From: Pedobacter sp. UBA2067 | GTDB taxonomy: Bacteria > Bacteroidota > Bacteroidia > Sphingobacteriales > Sphingobacteriaceae | Direction: 5' to 3' | Assembly (NCBI GenBank): GCA_002333205.1 | Contig: DDAD01000162.1 | Coordinates: 139,845-148,465 of the forward strand | Length of the DNA: 8,621 bases | Shown here: positions 1 through 7,150 of the stretch, piece by piece | Layout of the letters: every line of letters begins with the position of its first letter | How positions within the stretch are numbered: the stretch's first letter is position 1 | Position numbers and translations under genes: made by a program | Notes under the pieces: generated by a model | Databases searched by the model: none | Told to the model about the DNA's origin: nothing | The model's input: the letters and a program-made list of their open reading frames with translations, nothing else

Positions 1-1068
1 CCTTTGCTGTGCATCGCGTTGTACATTTTCAACCTGATTCCGCTGTGCGGTTTCGCGTTGTTCACGTTGTGCACGGGTAGCAAGTGCTCTCTGCTCGCTG
101 CTGCTGTTCCTGTCCTTTGTAGCTCTATCCAGCGTTACGCGTTCAGAAGAGATCCGGTTATCATTGCTTCGATCCGTCCGATTCTCGATGCTTCTGGCAG
201 AAGGTCTCACCTGGTTTTCATTCCGCTGTTGCGGGCGCTCATTCCGGGCATCATTCCTGTTCCGGGTGCTGGCTGCTGCGCCACGATCGTTTCTCACAAG
301 CGCATCCTTCTGTACAACAGTCCTGGGTGCCGCTTTACGGTTATCTACGCCCCTAACCGGACGTGGATTGTAAACGTTCACGGTATTGTTTGAAATGCCA
401 CTTCTGCCTGGACGGTCAATTCTGTTGATGTTGTAAACCGGTACATCGCGATTGATTACCCTTCTGATCTCGTCCCTTCTTGGACCGGTATAATAGGTAT
501 TACGGTTATGTACGTAAACATTATTGATGATAACCGTATTGCTGATGTATCTCGGATTTCTGTACGAGCGGTACCTTGGAAAACGATCTACATAAATCCT
601 GGTTTGCGGTACGAATACCCACCAGAAGCTAGGGATATTAAATCCGATGCTGATGCTTGGTCCGAGCGGTGCCCAGCCATATTGGCCTGCGCCGCTGCGC
701 CAATTAACCCATGCAGGCCCCCAGGTGGTATCCGGGATCCAGAGCCATTGATTGTAGCGGTCGGTTACCCAGCGACCGTAGTGGAAAGGTGCCCAGCCCC
801 AGTCGTACTCTGATACCCAGGTGTTACCATATTCGGTCATCACCCAGCGACCGTTGGTGTAGTAGGGTCTGAATTCGCGCTGATCAACATCCGGGCGCCA
901 TACATACCCATATTGCGGGTCCTGAATCCAGGTGCCGTAAGGAGAAAGCTCATCGTAGAAAGTCTGTAACGAGATGTCCTCGTCTTGTGCAAACACTTTC
1001 TGGTTGATTCCGGTGAGGAGCAGTATGAGCCCCAGCACAAGCGCCGGTAGTTTAATCATGTGTTTCAT
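1..1068 (-). CDS. Exported DUF6600-type Trp-rich protein with Arg/Asn/Gln-rich tail (3' end outside window)
   Basis: The open frame enters from the left edge and gives 356 residues without a stop. Residues 1-27 look like a signal peptide: basic start, leucine-rich core, then KVFA before QDED, so the protein should be exported. Residues 41-150 hold 15 tryptophans in repeating modules of the kind YGRWV, WLWIP, WGPAWVNW and YGWAPLGP, the pattern I associate with DUF6600 proteins of Bacteroidetes; their function is unknown. Residues 150-235 are Tyr/Asn/Arg-rich (NRNTYYTGPRR). From about 258 onward the sequence is low-complexity, very rich in Arg, Asn, Gln and Ser, and probably disordered. I start at the ATG ending at 1068; another in-frame ATG lies three codons in (1059), and either keeps the signal peptide. 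The family call is from pattern recognition; being an exported, basic, Trp-rich protein is directly supported. Confidence 0.8.
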   Translation of the reverse strand, partial: MKHMIKLPALVLGLILLLTGINQKVFAQDEDISLQTFYDELSPYGTWIQDPQYGYVWRPDVDQREFRPYYTNGRWVMTEYGNTWVSEYDWGWAPFHYGRWVTDRYNQWLWIPDTTWGPAWVNWRSGAGQYGWAPLGPSISIGFNIPSFWWVFVPQTRIYVDRFPRYRSYRNPRYISNTVIINNVYVHNRNTYYTGPRRDEIRRVINRDVPVYNINRIDRPGRSGISNNTVNVYNPRPVRGVDNRKAAPRTVVQKDALVRNDRGAAASTRNRNDARNERPQQRNENQVRPSARSIENRTDRSNDNRISSERVTLDRATKDRNSSSEQRALATRAQREQRETAQRNQVENVQRDAQQR

Positions 1069-1106
1069 GGTATTTAGATTTGTGTGTGTCTTATTGATTC
1101 TAACCT

Positions 1107-1139
1107 AAAATCTATTGGTATGAGTGGATGGAAAAGCAA
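1107..1139 (-). promoter_or_regulatory. Candidate promoter of the DUF6600-type gene
   Basis: Read on the minus strand, TAGATTTT (1114-1107) matches TAnnTTTG at seven of eight positions, and a TTG (1139-1137) lies 22 bases upstream, within the spacing reported for Bacteroidetes -33 boxes. It would leave a leader of about 35 bases. The rest of the 1069-1355 gap is AT-rich, contains a direct repeat GATTATTA at 1211 and 1239, and shows no other gene. AT-rich DNA produces such matches easily. Confidence 0.3.
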
Positions 1140-1330
1140 TGGTTTAATTATGCTTGCATAATAACAATTATATTACAAATCCCAGGTTTGGTCTTCAGTA
1201 TGCTGACCTCGATTATTAAAAGAACTATTCAATATACTGATTATTAGATGATCAATCAACCGAAAAGGTTGCATGTGACCTAAAGATTATACTTCAATTT
1301 GCCGGAATTCGATTTCCAAGTAATTATTTC

Positions 1331-1338
1331 GACCTTTG
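1331..1338 (+). promoter_or_regulatory. Candidate -7 element of the RsmI-like gene
   Basis: GACCTTTG matches TAnnTTTG at seven of eight positions and would place the transcript start near 1341, about 14 bases before the ATG at 1356. No TTG occurs at the expected -33 distance, so this is weak. No purine-rich ribosome binding site precedes the ATG, which is usual for this phylum. Confidence 0.25.
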
Positions 1339-1355
1339 CAGTCTAAATCATTATC

Positions 1356-2075
1356 ATGGAAAAAGGGGTTCTGTTTCTGATACCTGTACCGCTCGCGGAA
1401 AATGCGGCACACAAATCTTTCACGGCTTACAACATCGAAGTCATCAATTCCATCAAGACTTATATTGTGGAGAATGAAAAAACTGCGCGTAAGTTTTTAA
1501 AGGAAGCAGGTATCAAGATCCCACAGAGTGAACTGGTGATCCATGACTACGGCAAGCATAAACGTGGTAACTCCATGGTGCCCTTTTTCAAAGAGCTGAT
1601 GACTGGAACCGATGTGGGCCTGATGAGTGAAGCTGGTTGCCCAGGTGTTGCTGATCCGGGCGCGGAAGTCGTAGCAGAAGCCCACAAACGTGGGATCAAG
1701 GTGGTGCCGCTATCCGGACCAAACTCTATTCTACTAGCCCTGATGGCCTCTGGTTTTAATGGCCAAAGCTTTACTTTCCATGGCTACATTCCTATTGATA
1801 AGGTAGAACGCGGTAAGCGCATCAAGGAACTGGAGCAGCTTGCTGAGAAAAATCGACAAACGCAGATTTTCATTGAAACGCCCTTCCGGAACAATCACCT
1901 GTTTGATGATATCCTGAAGAACACTGCTGCGCAGACTTTACTTTGCATAGCCAGCAATCTTACGTCTGAACATGAGTTTGTGAAAACACAGACCATTGGG
2001 CAATGGAAGCAAGAGAAGATCGATCTGCATAAAAAGCCAACCATCTTCCTGATCTATCGCCAGCATGTGCGTTAA
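1356..2075 (+). CDS. SAM-dependent methyltransferase, RsmI-like (tetrapyrrole methylase fold), short form
   Basis: The 239-residue product aligns by motif with RsmI, which 2'-O-methylates a 16S rRNA cytidine. LMSEAGCPGVADPG (89-102) corresponds to the family's SDAGxPxxxDPG segment. SGPNS (120-124), FHGYIP (141-146), ETPFRNN (174-180) and ASNLTSEHE (199-207) match RsmI's PGP, FxGFLP, YESPHR and ELTKxxE blocks in order. The beginning is divergent: FLIPVPLAENAAHKSF replaces the usual ATPIGNLxD glycine motif, and VENEKTARKFL replaces AEDTRxTRxLL. The protein ends right after the methylase fold and lacks the C-terminal helical domain of full-length RsmI (about 280 residues). It is probably the Bacteroidetes paralogue rather than RsmI itself; methyl transfer is likely, the substrate is unknown. 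It is monocistronic and convergent with nadD. The ATG start is well placed, with the hydrophobic first strand immediately after. Confidence 0.78.
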   Translation: MEKGVLFLIPVPLAENAAHKSFTAYNIEVINSIKTYIVENEKTARKFLKEAGIKIPQSELVIHDYGKHKRGNSMVPFFKELMTGTDVGLMSEAGCPGVADPGAEVVAEAHKRGIKVVPLSGPNSILLALMASGFNGQSFTFHGYIPIDKVERGKRIKELEQLAEKNRQTQIFIETPFRNNHLFDDILKNTAAQTLLCIASNLTSEHEFVKTQTIGQWKQEKIDLHKKPTIFLIYRQHVR

Positions 2076-2101
2076 GCGCTGCAGCTGGTGAAACTTAGAA
2101 A

Positions 2102-2119
2102 TAGCTGTCCAAGCAGCTA
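2102..2119. terminator. Weak hairpin between convergent genes
   Basis: TAGCTG (2102-2107) and CAGCTA (2114-2119) form a perfect 6-bp stem with a 6-base loop in the short gap between the RsmI-like gene and nadD. It could act in both directions. No T-run follows on either strand, so intrinsic terminator activity is doubtful. On the minus strand nadD ends with two consecutive TAG codons, the second lying in this stem. Confidence 0.3.
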
Positions 2120-2692
2120 CTAACGGTACATATTCTTGCCTTCAATAAACTCCAGCACGCCATCTGGCAGGAAAAACTGTACGTTCTTACCTTCCCTAAT
2201 TGCATTTCTGATGAAGGTAGAAGAAATCTCCATATTTGGCGTGTCCGTTACCTGGATTGCCGGATGATCGGCCCAGGCGCTGATATCCGAGCCAGGGCGT
2301 GGGTACACATAGATCTTGTAGTTCGCCAGCAGTACCTCGTAATTCTTCCACTTTTTAAGGGAAGCCAGGTTATCCGCACCCATAATAAGTGCGAATTCTC
2401 TACCCGGATATTTCTCCGTCAGGTGAGCCAGCGTATCTACGGTATAAGAAGGCTGTGGAAGCCCGAATTCAATGTTGCTTACTTTAATGTGTTCGGCGTT
2501 CTCCGTTGCCAGTCTGGTCATCTCCAAACGGTCGTACATGTTGGTGAGCTTACGCTTATCCTTCAATGGATTGTGCGGCGACACCACCATCCATACTTCA
2601 TCAAGATCCGTAAAGTTTGCCATGTAACTGGCGATGATCAGGTGCCCGGTATGCACCGGATTAAATGAACCGAAGAACAAACCTACTCTCAT
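2120..2692 (-). CDS. nadD: Nicotinate-nucleotide adenylyltransferase
   Basis: The 190-residue product transfers AMP from ATP to nicotinate mononucleotide, giving deamido-NAD in cytoplasmic NAD synthesis. The nucleotidyltransferase signature GSFNPVHTGHL is at 8-18, with the HxGH catalytic motif at 14-17. SYTVDTL (82-88) and GADN (105-108) are typical NadD active-site segments, and ISSTFIR (156-162) is the second ATP-binding motif. Length is normal for the family. The ATG directly before RVGLFFGSF is the only sensible start. It is the last gene of a minus-strand cluster, 10 bases after gmk, so co-transcription with yicC and gmk is likely. The gene ends with a double TAG stop. Confidence 0.95.
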   Translation of the reverse strand: MRVGLFFGSFNPVHTGHLIIASYMANFTDLDEVWMVVSPHNPLKDKRKLTNMYDRLEMTRLATENAEHIKVSNIEFGLPQPSYTVDTLAHLTEKYPGREFALIMGADNLASLKKWKNYEVLLANYKIYVYPRPGSDISAWADHPAIQVTDTPNMEISSTFIRNAIREGKNVQFFLPDGVLEFIEGKNMYR

Positions 2693-2702
2693 CTCTGGAA
2701 GC

Positions 2703-3272
2703 CTATTTATTGATAAAGTTCGCTACCAGTTGTTCTGCTTCTTTGCAAGCCGTTTCAAGGTCGTAATTCTTTAGAATCACGTCAAACTTGTCTGCATATT
2801 GAAGCTCCTTTTCAGCCTTTATAAAGCGCTCCTGTAACTTCTCGTCGCTGTCAGTACCTCGTCCGCTCAAACGCTCTTTAAGCACCTCCAATGATGGTGG
2901 CTGAACGAATATTGCCAGGGCATCATCTTCGTATTTCCTTTTCAAGCGTAAACCACCTTCAACATCGATATCGAAGATCACATGTTTATCGTCATTCCAG
3001 ATGCGTTCAATCTCTGAGCGAAGTGTACCGTAGAAAGTACCGCTGTATACTTCTTCAAATTCCACGAATTCCTGACGGGCAACGCGGTGTAGGAAGTCTT
3101 CTTTACTGATAAAGTAGTAGTCGTTTTCATGAACCTCAGCACCTCTGGATGCTCTGGTGGTTGCAGAAATGGAGAAGCTTAAGTTGGGGAATTTCTTTAA
3201 TAGATGCTTTACAATGGTTGTTTTACCAGCACCGGAAGGAGCGGAAAATATGATGAGTTTACCTTGTTTCAT
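2703..3272 (-). CDS. gmk: Guanylate kinase
   Basis: The 189-residue product phosphorylates GMP to GDP with ATP, supplying GTP, dGTP and (p)ppGpp precursors in the cytoplasm. The P-loop SAPSGAGKTT lies at 10-19. The GMP-binding part includes SISATTRASRGAE (34-46), with Ser35, Arg40 and Arg43, followed by DYYF (51-54) and YSGTFYGT (76-83). DIDVEGG (101-107) is the central kinase motif, and the lid region with RLSGRGTDSDEKLQERF (134-150) carries the catalytic arginines. All expected blocks are intact and the length fits the bacterial family. It begins with ATG, 18 bases after yicC; yicC next to gmk is a common bacterial arrangement. Confidence 0.96.
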   Translation of the reverse strand: MKQGKLIIFSAPSGAGKTTIVKHLLKKFPNLSFSISATTRASRGAEVHENDYYFISKEDFLHRVARQEFVEFEEVYSGTFYGTLRSEIERIWNDDKHVIFDIDVEGGLRLKRKYEDDALAIFVQPPSLEVLKERLSGRGTDSDEKLQERFIKAEKELQYADKFDVILKNYDLETACKEAEQLVANFINK

Positions 3273-3290
3273 TTGTGTATGTTGAGCCTG

Positions 3291-4166
3291 TTAGAGTACG
3301 TTTAACAGCTGTTCCTTAATCTTTTCCAATTCTTCTTTCATGCCAACAACCAACTGTTGGATCTGCGCATCATTAGCTTTGGCACCCATTGTATTGATCT
3401 CACGACCAATTTCCTGAGAGATGAATCCAAGCTTTTTCCCGTTAGCATCCTTGCTCTTCAAAGTCTGTGTAAAGTATTCACAGTGACTTCTAAGGCGAAT
3501 CTTCTCTTCGGTGATATCTAGTTTATCAATGTAATAAATCAATTCCTGCTCCAGGCGGTTCTGGTCTACATTCACCTTACCTACATTATCTTCCAGGAAC
3601 TGGTTCAGACGTGCCCTGATCTGCGGAATTCGTAATGGTTCCAGCACTTCAATCTGCGAGAAAAGATCAAGAATATTCTTGATACGAAGCTCCAGGTCCG
3701 CTTTAAGCACTTCCCCTTCGGTTACTCTAAACTGGTTGAAGTTCTGCAGCGCAGTCATGAAGGTGGTGTGTACAATATCCCAGTCGCCTTCATTTACAAC
3801 CTCTTCTGCGTAGGAAATCACCTCTGGAAGGTTCAACACTGCTTGTAATAAGTTGTTCGAGTTGGCACCAAGATTTACATTGATGGCTTCAAGTTCACGG
3901 TAGTACTTGCTTAATAAAGCGGCATTGATGGTGGCACCTTTAAGACTTTCTTCTCCGCGTTCAATGTTAATGGAAACATTTACTTTACCGCGTTCAATGT
4001 CTTTACTGCAGATGTTGCGTAATAGCAGTTCCTTTTCAGAAAAGGCTTTTGGTAGCTTCAGGTTGAGTTCCAGAAACTTACTGTTCAAGGATTTGATCTC
4101 TACAGAAAACTTGCTGTTTTCATGATCAGTAGAAGCCAGACCAAAACCTGTCATTGATTTTATCAT
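3291..4166 (-). CDS. yicC: YicC/YloC family endoribonuclease-like protein
   Basis: I place the start at the ATG ending at 4166, giving 291 residues beginning MIKSMTGFG, the canonical YicC start. The frame is open two codons further to a TTG, but that TTG is the end of a perfect TAnnTTTG element, so it is unlikely to be translated. The YicC N-terminal domain covers about 2-156. The C-terminal DUF1732 domain (about 207-291) holds GKKLGFISQEIGREIN (243-258) then TMGAKAND, the best-conserved block. The family is linked to RNA turnover: YicC of E. coli is implicated in small-RNA decay and relatives are described as endoribonucleases; the cellular targets here are unknown. It leads the yicC-gmk-nadD cluster and is divergent from the exported protein at 4305. 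Confidence 0.93.
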   Translation of the reverse strand: MIKSMTGFGLASTDHENSKFSVEIKSLNSKFLELNLKLPKAFSEKELLLRNICSKDIERGKVNVSINIERGEESLKGATINAALLSKYYRELEAINVNLGANSNNLLQAVLNLPEVISYAEEVVNEGDWDIVHTTFMTALQNFNQFRVTEGEVLKADLELRIKNILDLFSQIEVLEPLRIPQIRARLNQFLEDNVGKVNVDQNRLEQELIYYIDKLDITEEKIRLRSHCEYFTQTLKSKDANGKKLGFISQEIGREINTMGAKANDAQIQQLVVGMKEELEKIKEQLLNVL

Positions 4167-4169
4167 GTG

Positions 4170-4177
4170 CAAAGATA
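4170..4177 (-). promoter_or_regulatory. -7 element of yicC-gmk-nadD (possible leaderless transcript)
   Basis: On the minus strand TATCTTTG (4177-4170) is an exact TAnnTTTG match. Counting about seven bases from its centre puts the transcript start at or within a few bases of the yicC ATG at 4166, which would give a leaderless or nearly leaderless mRNA. The -33 region has TTAAG rather than TTTG, so the upstream half is poor. The start position is inferred, not observed. Confidence 0.5.
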
Positions 4178-4259
4178 TGATTTATTGTTAAAGTGCTTAA
4201 TTCCGGCGACTTTTTAAGCCCATTGTTGGGTCATTTTTGGGCATTTAACATAATTTAAC

Positions 4260-4289
4260 TTCAAAGGTCCTTAACAAAATGTAGTTTTG
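4260..4289 (+). promoter_or_regulatory. Promoter of the exported protein at 4305
   Basis: TAGTTTTG (4282-4289) is an exact TAnnTTTG match. TTC at 4260-4262, one mismatch from TTG, lies 19 bases upstream. The transcript would start near 4292, leaving about 12 bases before the ATG at 4305. Between this and the divergent yicC promoter, GCCCA (4218-4222) can pair with TGGGC (4238-4242), and CCCA with TGGG at 4227-4230; either could be a small hairpin or an operator. Confidence 0.5.
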
Positions 4290-4304
4290 CGCGTTAGAAA
4301 TTAC

Positions 4305-5021
4305 ATGATGCGTCGCCTGATCTATCTCCTTAGCTTATCTGCTTTTTGCCTTTTTCCAAAGGCTGAAGCGCTTGCGCAACAGGAGTTCCAGCTCAAAGGT
4401 GTTGTTATGGAAAATGGCAGCAACAACCGCATAGCATTGAGTGAAATCACCAACAAGCGGAACAAGTTCGTTGTAGGCAGTAATGATCTCGGGATATTTC
4501 AGATAAAAGCGGCAATAGGGGATACCCTGGTGGTTGTAAAAAGAGATTTTGGCGATCGCGAAATTGTTGTGATCTCCCAGCAGGATGTTGTTGTAAAGAT
4601 GAACCGGACCACGCTGAATACAGTAAACATCTACGGGCAAACGCGTAAACAGGAGCTGACCGACATCAAAAAAGAGTTCCGTAATAAAGGTTCCTTCTAT
4701 GCTGGTAAACCGCCGGTACTCTCTTACATCTTCACACCAATTACGGCCCTGTACGAGCTTTTTGGCAAGACGCCCAAAAATGCTAAACGCTTTAACAGGT
4801 ACTACAACAATGAAATGCAGCAGTCTCAGATTGATGAATTTTTTAATGAAGAGCTCATCGAGAAGAATACGCCGCTAACCGGAAAAGATCTGGAGAACTT
4901 CATGTTAAACTATCGTCCGGAATATGAAAAGGCAAAAAACTGGACGAACTATGATGCCATCAAACACATCCGGGATTCCTACGCACAATATGCAGATACG
5001 CTGAATAAACAAGAAAAGTAA
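4305..5021 (+). CDS. Exported protein with carboxypeptidase-regulatory-like domain, function unknown
   Basis: The product has 238 residues from the ATG at 4305; a second ATG follows immediately at 4308. The frame is open back to a TTG at 4287, but that codon is inside the -7 element and is rejected. Residues 1-24 form a signal peptide (MMRR, hydrophobic core, then ALA before QQEF). Residues 28-105 look like a small beta-sandwich of the carboxypeptidase regulatory/CarboxypepD_reg-like type: FQLKGVVMENGSNN at the start, DLGIFQIKAAIGDTLVV in the middle. In Bacteroidetes this domain is common at the start of SusC/TonB proteins, but here no beta-barrel follows. Residues 115-238 are charged and helix-rich (ELTDIKKEF, QSQIDEFFNEELIEKN, YRPEYEKAKNW), ending hydrophilic. 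It is probably periplasmic. It stands alone, divergent from yicC and convergent with rnc. Its role is not evident. Confidence 0.78.
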   Translation: MMRRLIYLLSLSAFCLFPKAEALAQQEFQLKGVVMENGSNNRIALSEITNKRNKFVVGSNDLGIFQIKAAIGDTLVVVKRDFGDREIVVISQQDVVVKMNRTTLNTVNIYGQTRKQELTDIKKEFRNKGSFYAGKPPVLSYIFTPITALYELFGKTPKNAKRFNRYYNNEMQQSQIDEFFNEELIEKNTPLTGKDLENFMLNYRPEYEKAKNWTNYDAIKHIRDSYAQYADTLNKQEK

Positions 5022-5117
5022 GCTTTGACATGGCAGCTAATGCTGATATTCTGCCTTACATCGAAAGCATAAGCTTGCAAATAATATTAATGAGGAGCTA
5101 TAAAAACTTATCGAAAA

Positions 5118-5840
5118 TTAGATAGAAAGCGCTTCACATGCTTTTTCAGCAGCAAGTTTTTCTGCATTTTTCTTGTTGTAATCTCTTCCAACACCTACAA
5201 TATTACCGTCTACAATGGCATGAATGGTGAATAGCTTGGCACTTTCACCAGCATCATTCTCCACCATTTCAAAGGTGAAATCCTTACCCTGGCGTTGGCA
5301 CCATTCAATAAGTTTACTCTTGAAATTAGTTTCTGTTTGTTCCAGTGTATGGATGTCGACGTAAGGCTTAACGATACGTTTCAGCAAGAATTCTTTGGTA
5401 AAATCGTAGCCTTTATCCAGATAGATGGCACCAATTAATGCTTCAAAAGCATCACCCAGCATAGAATGATGCTTAGATTGCATGTTAACCATCTTTTGAT
5501 CGAACACAATAAGTTGATCGAAGCCCATTTTTCGAGCCAGTTGGTTTAGATTTGCGCGGTTCACGATTTTTGAGCGCATCTCTGTAAGGAAACCTTCTTC
5601 TTTGTAAGGATAGCTTTTAAAAAGCAGCTCAGCGATAACTGAACCCAGGATAGCATCACCCAAAAATTCCAGACGCTCATTGCTGCTTCTGCTTCCATTC
5701 TTTAACAATCTGGCCACAGAACGATGTCTGAATGCCATCTTATATAGAACGATATTTCCGGGAATGAAGCCTAGTATATTCCTAAGCTTCCTGATAAAAA
5801 CCTTATCAGCCGAGAAATAAAGCTTATAAAGTCTAAGCAA
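5118..5840 (-). CDS. rnc: Ribonuclease III
   Basis: The 240-residue product cleaves double-stranded RNA in rRNA maturation and mRNA turnover. The signature NERLEFLGD is at 54-62, with Glu55, Glu58 and Asp62. EEGFLTEMRSKIVN (81-94) follows, and GDAFEALIGAIYLD (129-142) supplies the metal-binding Asp130 and Glu133. The double-stranded-RNA-binding domain spans about 172-238 and ends in the usual basic NKKNAEKLAAEKAC stretch. The catalytic set is complete. The start appears to be TTG: an in-frame TGA lies three codons upstream and the next in-frame ATG is residue 35, which would remove the first helix. A five-codon reading frame (ATG at 5850, TAG at 5835-5833) overlaps this TTG and may couple translation. 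The gene lies 30 bases after fabF and should be co-transcribed with it. Confidence 0.94.
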   Translation of the reverse strand: MLRLYKLYFSADKVFIRKLRNILGFIPGNIVLYKMAFRHRSVARLLKNGSRSSNERLEFLGDAILGSVIAELLFKSYPYKEEGFLTEMRSKIVNRANLNQLARKMGFDQLIVFDQKMVNMQSKHHSMLGDAFEALIGAIYLDKGYDFTKEFLLKRIVKPYVDIHTLEQTETNFKSKLIEWCQRQGKDFTFEMVENDAGESAKLFTIHAIVDGNIVGVGRDYNKKNAEKLAAEKACEALSI

Positions 5841-5870
5841 CGCCTGTCATTGTTAAAGAAACCAACATGA

Positions 5871-7124
5871 TTACCCTTCGTACTTTTTAAATACTACAGA
5901 TGCATTGTGACCACCAAAACCGAACGTGTTACTTAACGCAGCACGAACCGTACGTTTTTCAGCTTTGTTAAACGTGAAGTTTAAGTTCGCATCAAACTGA
6001 GGATCATCTGTAAAGTGGTTGATTGTAGGGGGAACAATGTCATTTTTAACTGCTAATATCGCTGCAATCGCCTCTATCGCACCCGCAGCACCCAATAAGT
6101 GGCCGGTCATAGATTTTGTTGAGCTGATGTTCAGGTTATAGGCATGTTCTCCGAAAAGATCAAGAATCGCACTGATTTCTGAAATATCACCCAGTGGGGT
6201 AGATGTTCCGTGTACGTTGATGTAATCAATGTCTGAAGTGTTCATTCTCGCGTCATTCAAAGCATTGCTCATCACCATCTTAGCACCCAAACCCTGAGGG
6301 TGTGGCGCGGTAATGTGATTTGCATCTGCACTCATGCCACCACCAACAATTTCAGCATAGATTTTAGCACCACGCTTTTTAGCATGCTCCAGTTCCTCAA
6401 GAATAATGGTACCGGCACCTTCACCCGCAACAAATCCCTCACGGTCTTTGTCAAATGGACGGGAAGCAGTTGCAGGATCGTCATTTCTGGTAGAAAGTGC
6501 GTGCATTGCATTGAATCCACCAATACCCGCTTCGTTGATAATAGCCTCAGAACCACCTGAAATGATCAGGTCAGTCATGCCCAGACGAATGTAGTTATAC
6601 GCGTCGATCATGGCATTGGTAGAAGAAGCACACGCTGAAACGGTGGCGAAGTTTGGTCCGCGAAGACCATATTTAATAGATATATGTCCTGGAACAATAT
6701 CTATAATCATCTTTGGAATAAAGAAAGGGTTGATCCTTGGCGTACCATCACCAGAGAAGAAATTGCGCATTTCTTCAAGGAATGTCTTAATACCACCAAT
6801 ACCAGAGCCCCAGATCACACCAATCCGGTTGGTGTCAAGGGTAGAAAAATCAAGTTGACTATCTTTAACTGCTTCATCTGTAGAAGCAATTGCATACTGG
6901 ACAAATGGATCAAGCTTACGTGCTTCTTTTCTATCCATGAACTCTTCAGGATTGAAATTCTTAAGCTCGCATGCAAATTTAGTCTTGAATTTTTCGGTGT
7001 CAAAACCTGTGATTGGCCCAGCGCCGCTCACACCATTCAGCAAAGCTTCCCAGTATTCCGGGACGGTATTACCAATTGGAGTGAGCGCACCTAAACCTGT
7101 AACTACTACTCTTTTTAATTCCAT
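5871..7124 (-). CDS. fabF: Beta-ketoacyl-ACP synthase II
   Basis: The 417-residue product condenses malonyl-ACP with acyl-ACP in each elongation round of type II fatty acid synthesis in the cytoplasm. The thiolase-fold catalytic triad is complete: Cys165 in TVSACASSTNAM, His305 in VHGTSTPLGD, and His342 in STKSMTGHLLGAAG, with Lys337 also present. RPFDKDREGFVAGEGAG (222-238) and the glycine-rich NTFGFGGHNASV loop (399-410) are standard. Length matches FabF, and the start MELKRVVVTGLG is unambiguous. The sequence resembles FabF rather than FabB (HGTSTPLGD, whole-length fit). It follows acpP by 29 bases, so its substrate carrier and the enzyme share a transcript; a hairpin sits in the gap. Confidence 0.96.
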   Translation of the reverse strand: MELKRVVVTGLGALTPIGNTVPEYWEALLNGVSGAGPITGFDTEKFKTKFACELKNFNPEEFMDRKEARKLDPFVQYAIASTDEAVKDSQLDFSTLDTNRIGVIWGSGIGGIKTFLEEMRNFFSGDGTPRINPFFIPKMIIDIVPGHISIKYGLRGPNFATVSACASSTNAMIDAYNYIRLGMTDLIISGGSEAIINEAGIGGFNAMHALSTRNDDPATASRPFDKDREGFVAGEGAGTIILEELEHAKKRGAKIYAEIVGGGMSADANHITAPHPQGLGAKMVMSNALNDARMNTSDIDYINVHGTSTPLGDISEISAILDLFGEHAYNLNISSTKSMTGHLLGAAGAIEAIAAILAVKNDIVPPTINHFTDDPQFDANLNFTFNKAEKRTVRAALSNTFGFGGHNASVVFKKYEG

Positions 7125-7126
7125 TT

Positions 7127-7150
7127 ATACGGATTATACGGAGACCGTAT
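7127..7150 (-). other. Hairpin and tandem 9-mer in the acpP-fabF gap
   Basis: In the mRNA direction ATACGG (7150-7145) can pair with CCGTAT (7141-7136) around a three-base TCT loop, giving a 6-bp stem. The segment CCGTATAAT is followed immediately by CCGTATAAA, a tandem 9-mer ending in the fabF ATG; the second CCGTAT offers an alternative partner for the same ATACGG. There is no T-run, so this is not a typical terminator. It could stabilise the 3' end of a processed acpP message or affect fabF initiation. Confidence 0.5.

Noticed and set aside
4..393. Plus-strand open frames at 4-393, 164-373 and 508-813
   Set aside because: They are antisense to the DUF6600-type gene, whose minus-strand frame has a signal peptide and recognisable domain. 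The plus-strand products look like translated repeats of its Arg/Asn codons and match no family.
840..1040. Minus-strand 66-codon frame
   Set aside because: It lies within the DUF6600-type gene in a different frame and has no motif of its own.
2264..2668. Plus-strand 134-codon frame opposite nadD
   Set aside because: It is antisense to a complete nadD with all catalytic motifs; the product is unlike any family I recognise.
5032..5055. Possible terminator between the 4305 gene and rnc (GGCAG with CTGCC)
   Set aside because: The stem is only 5 bp with a 14-base loop and no T-run on either strand. AAGCTT occurs twice nearby but is itself a common palindrome. I see no convincing terminator in this gap.
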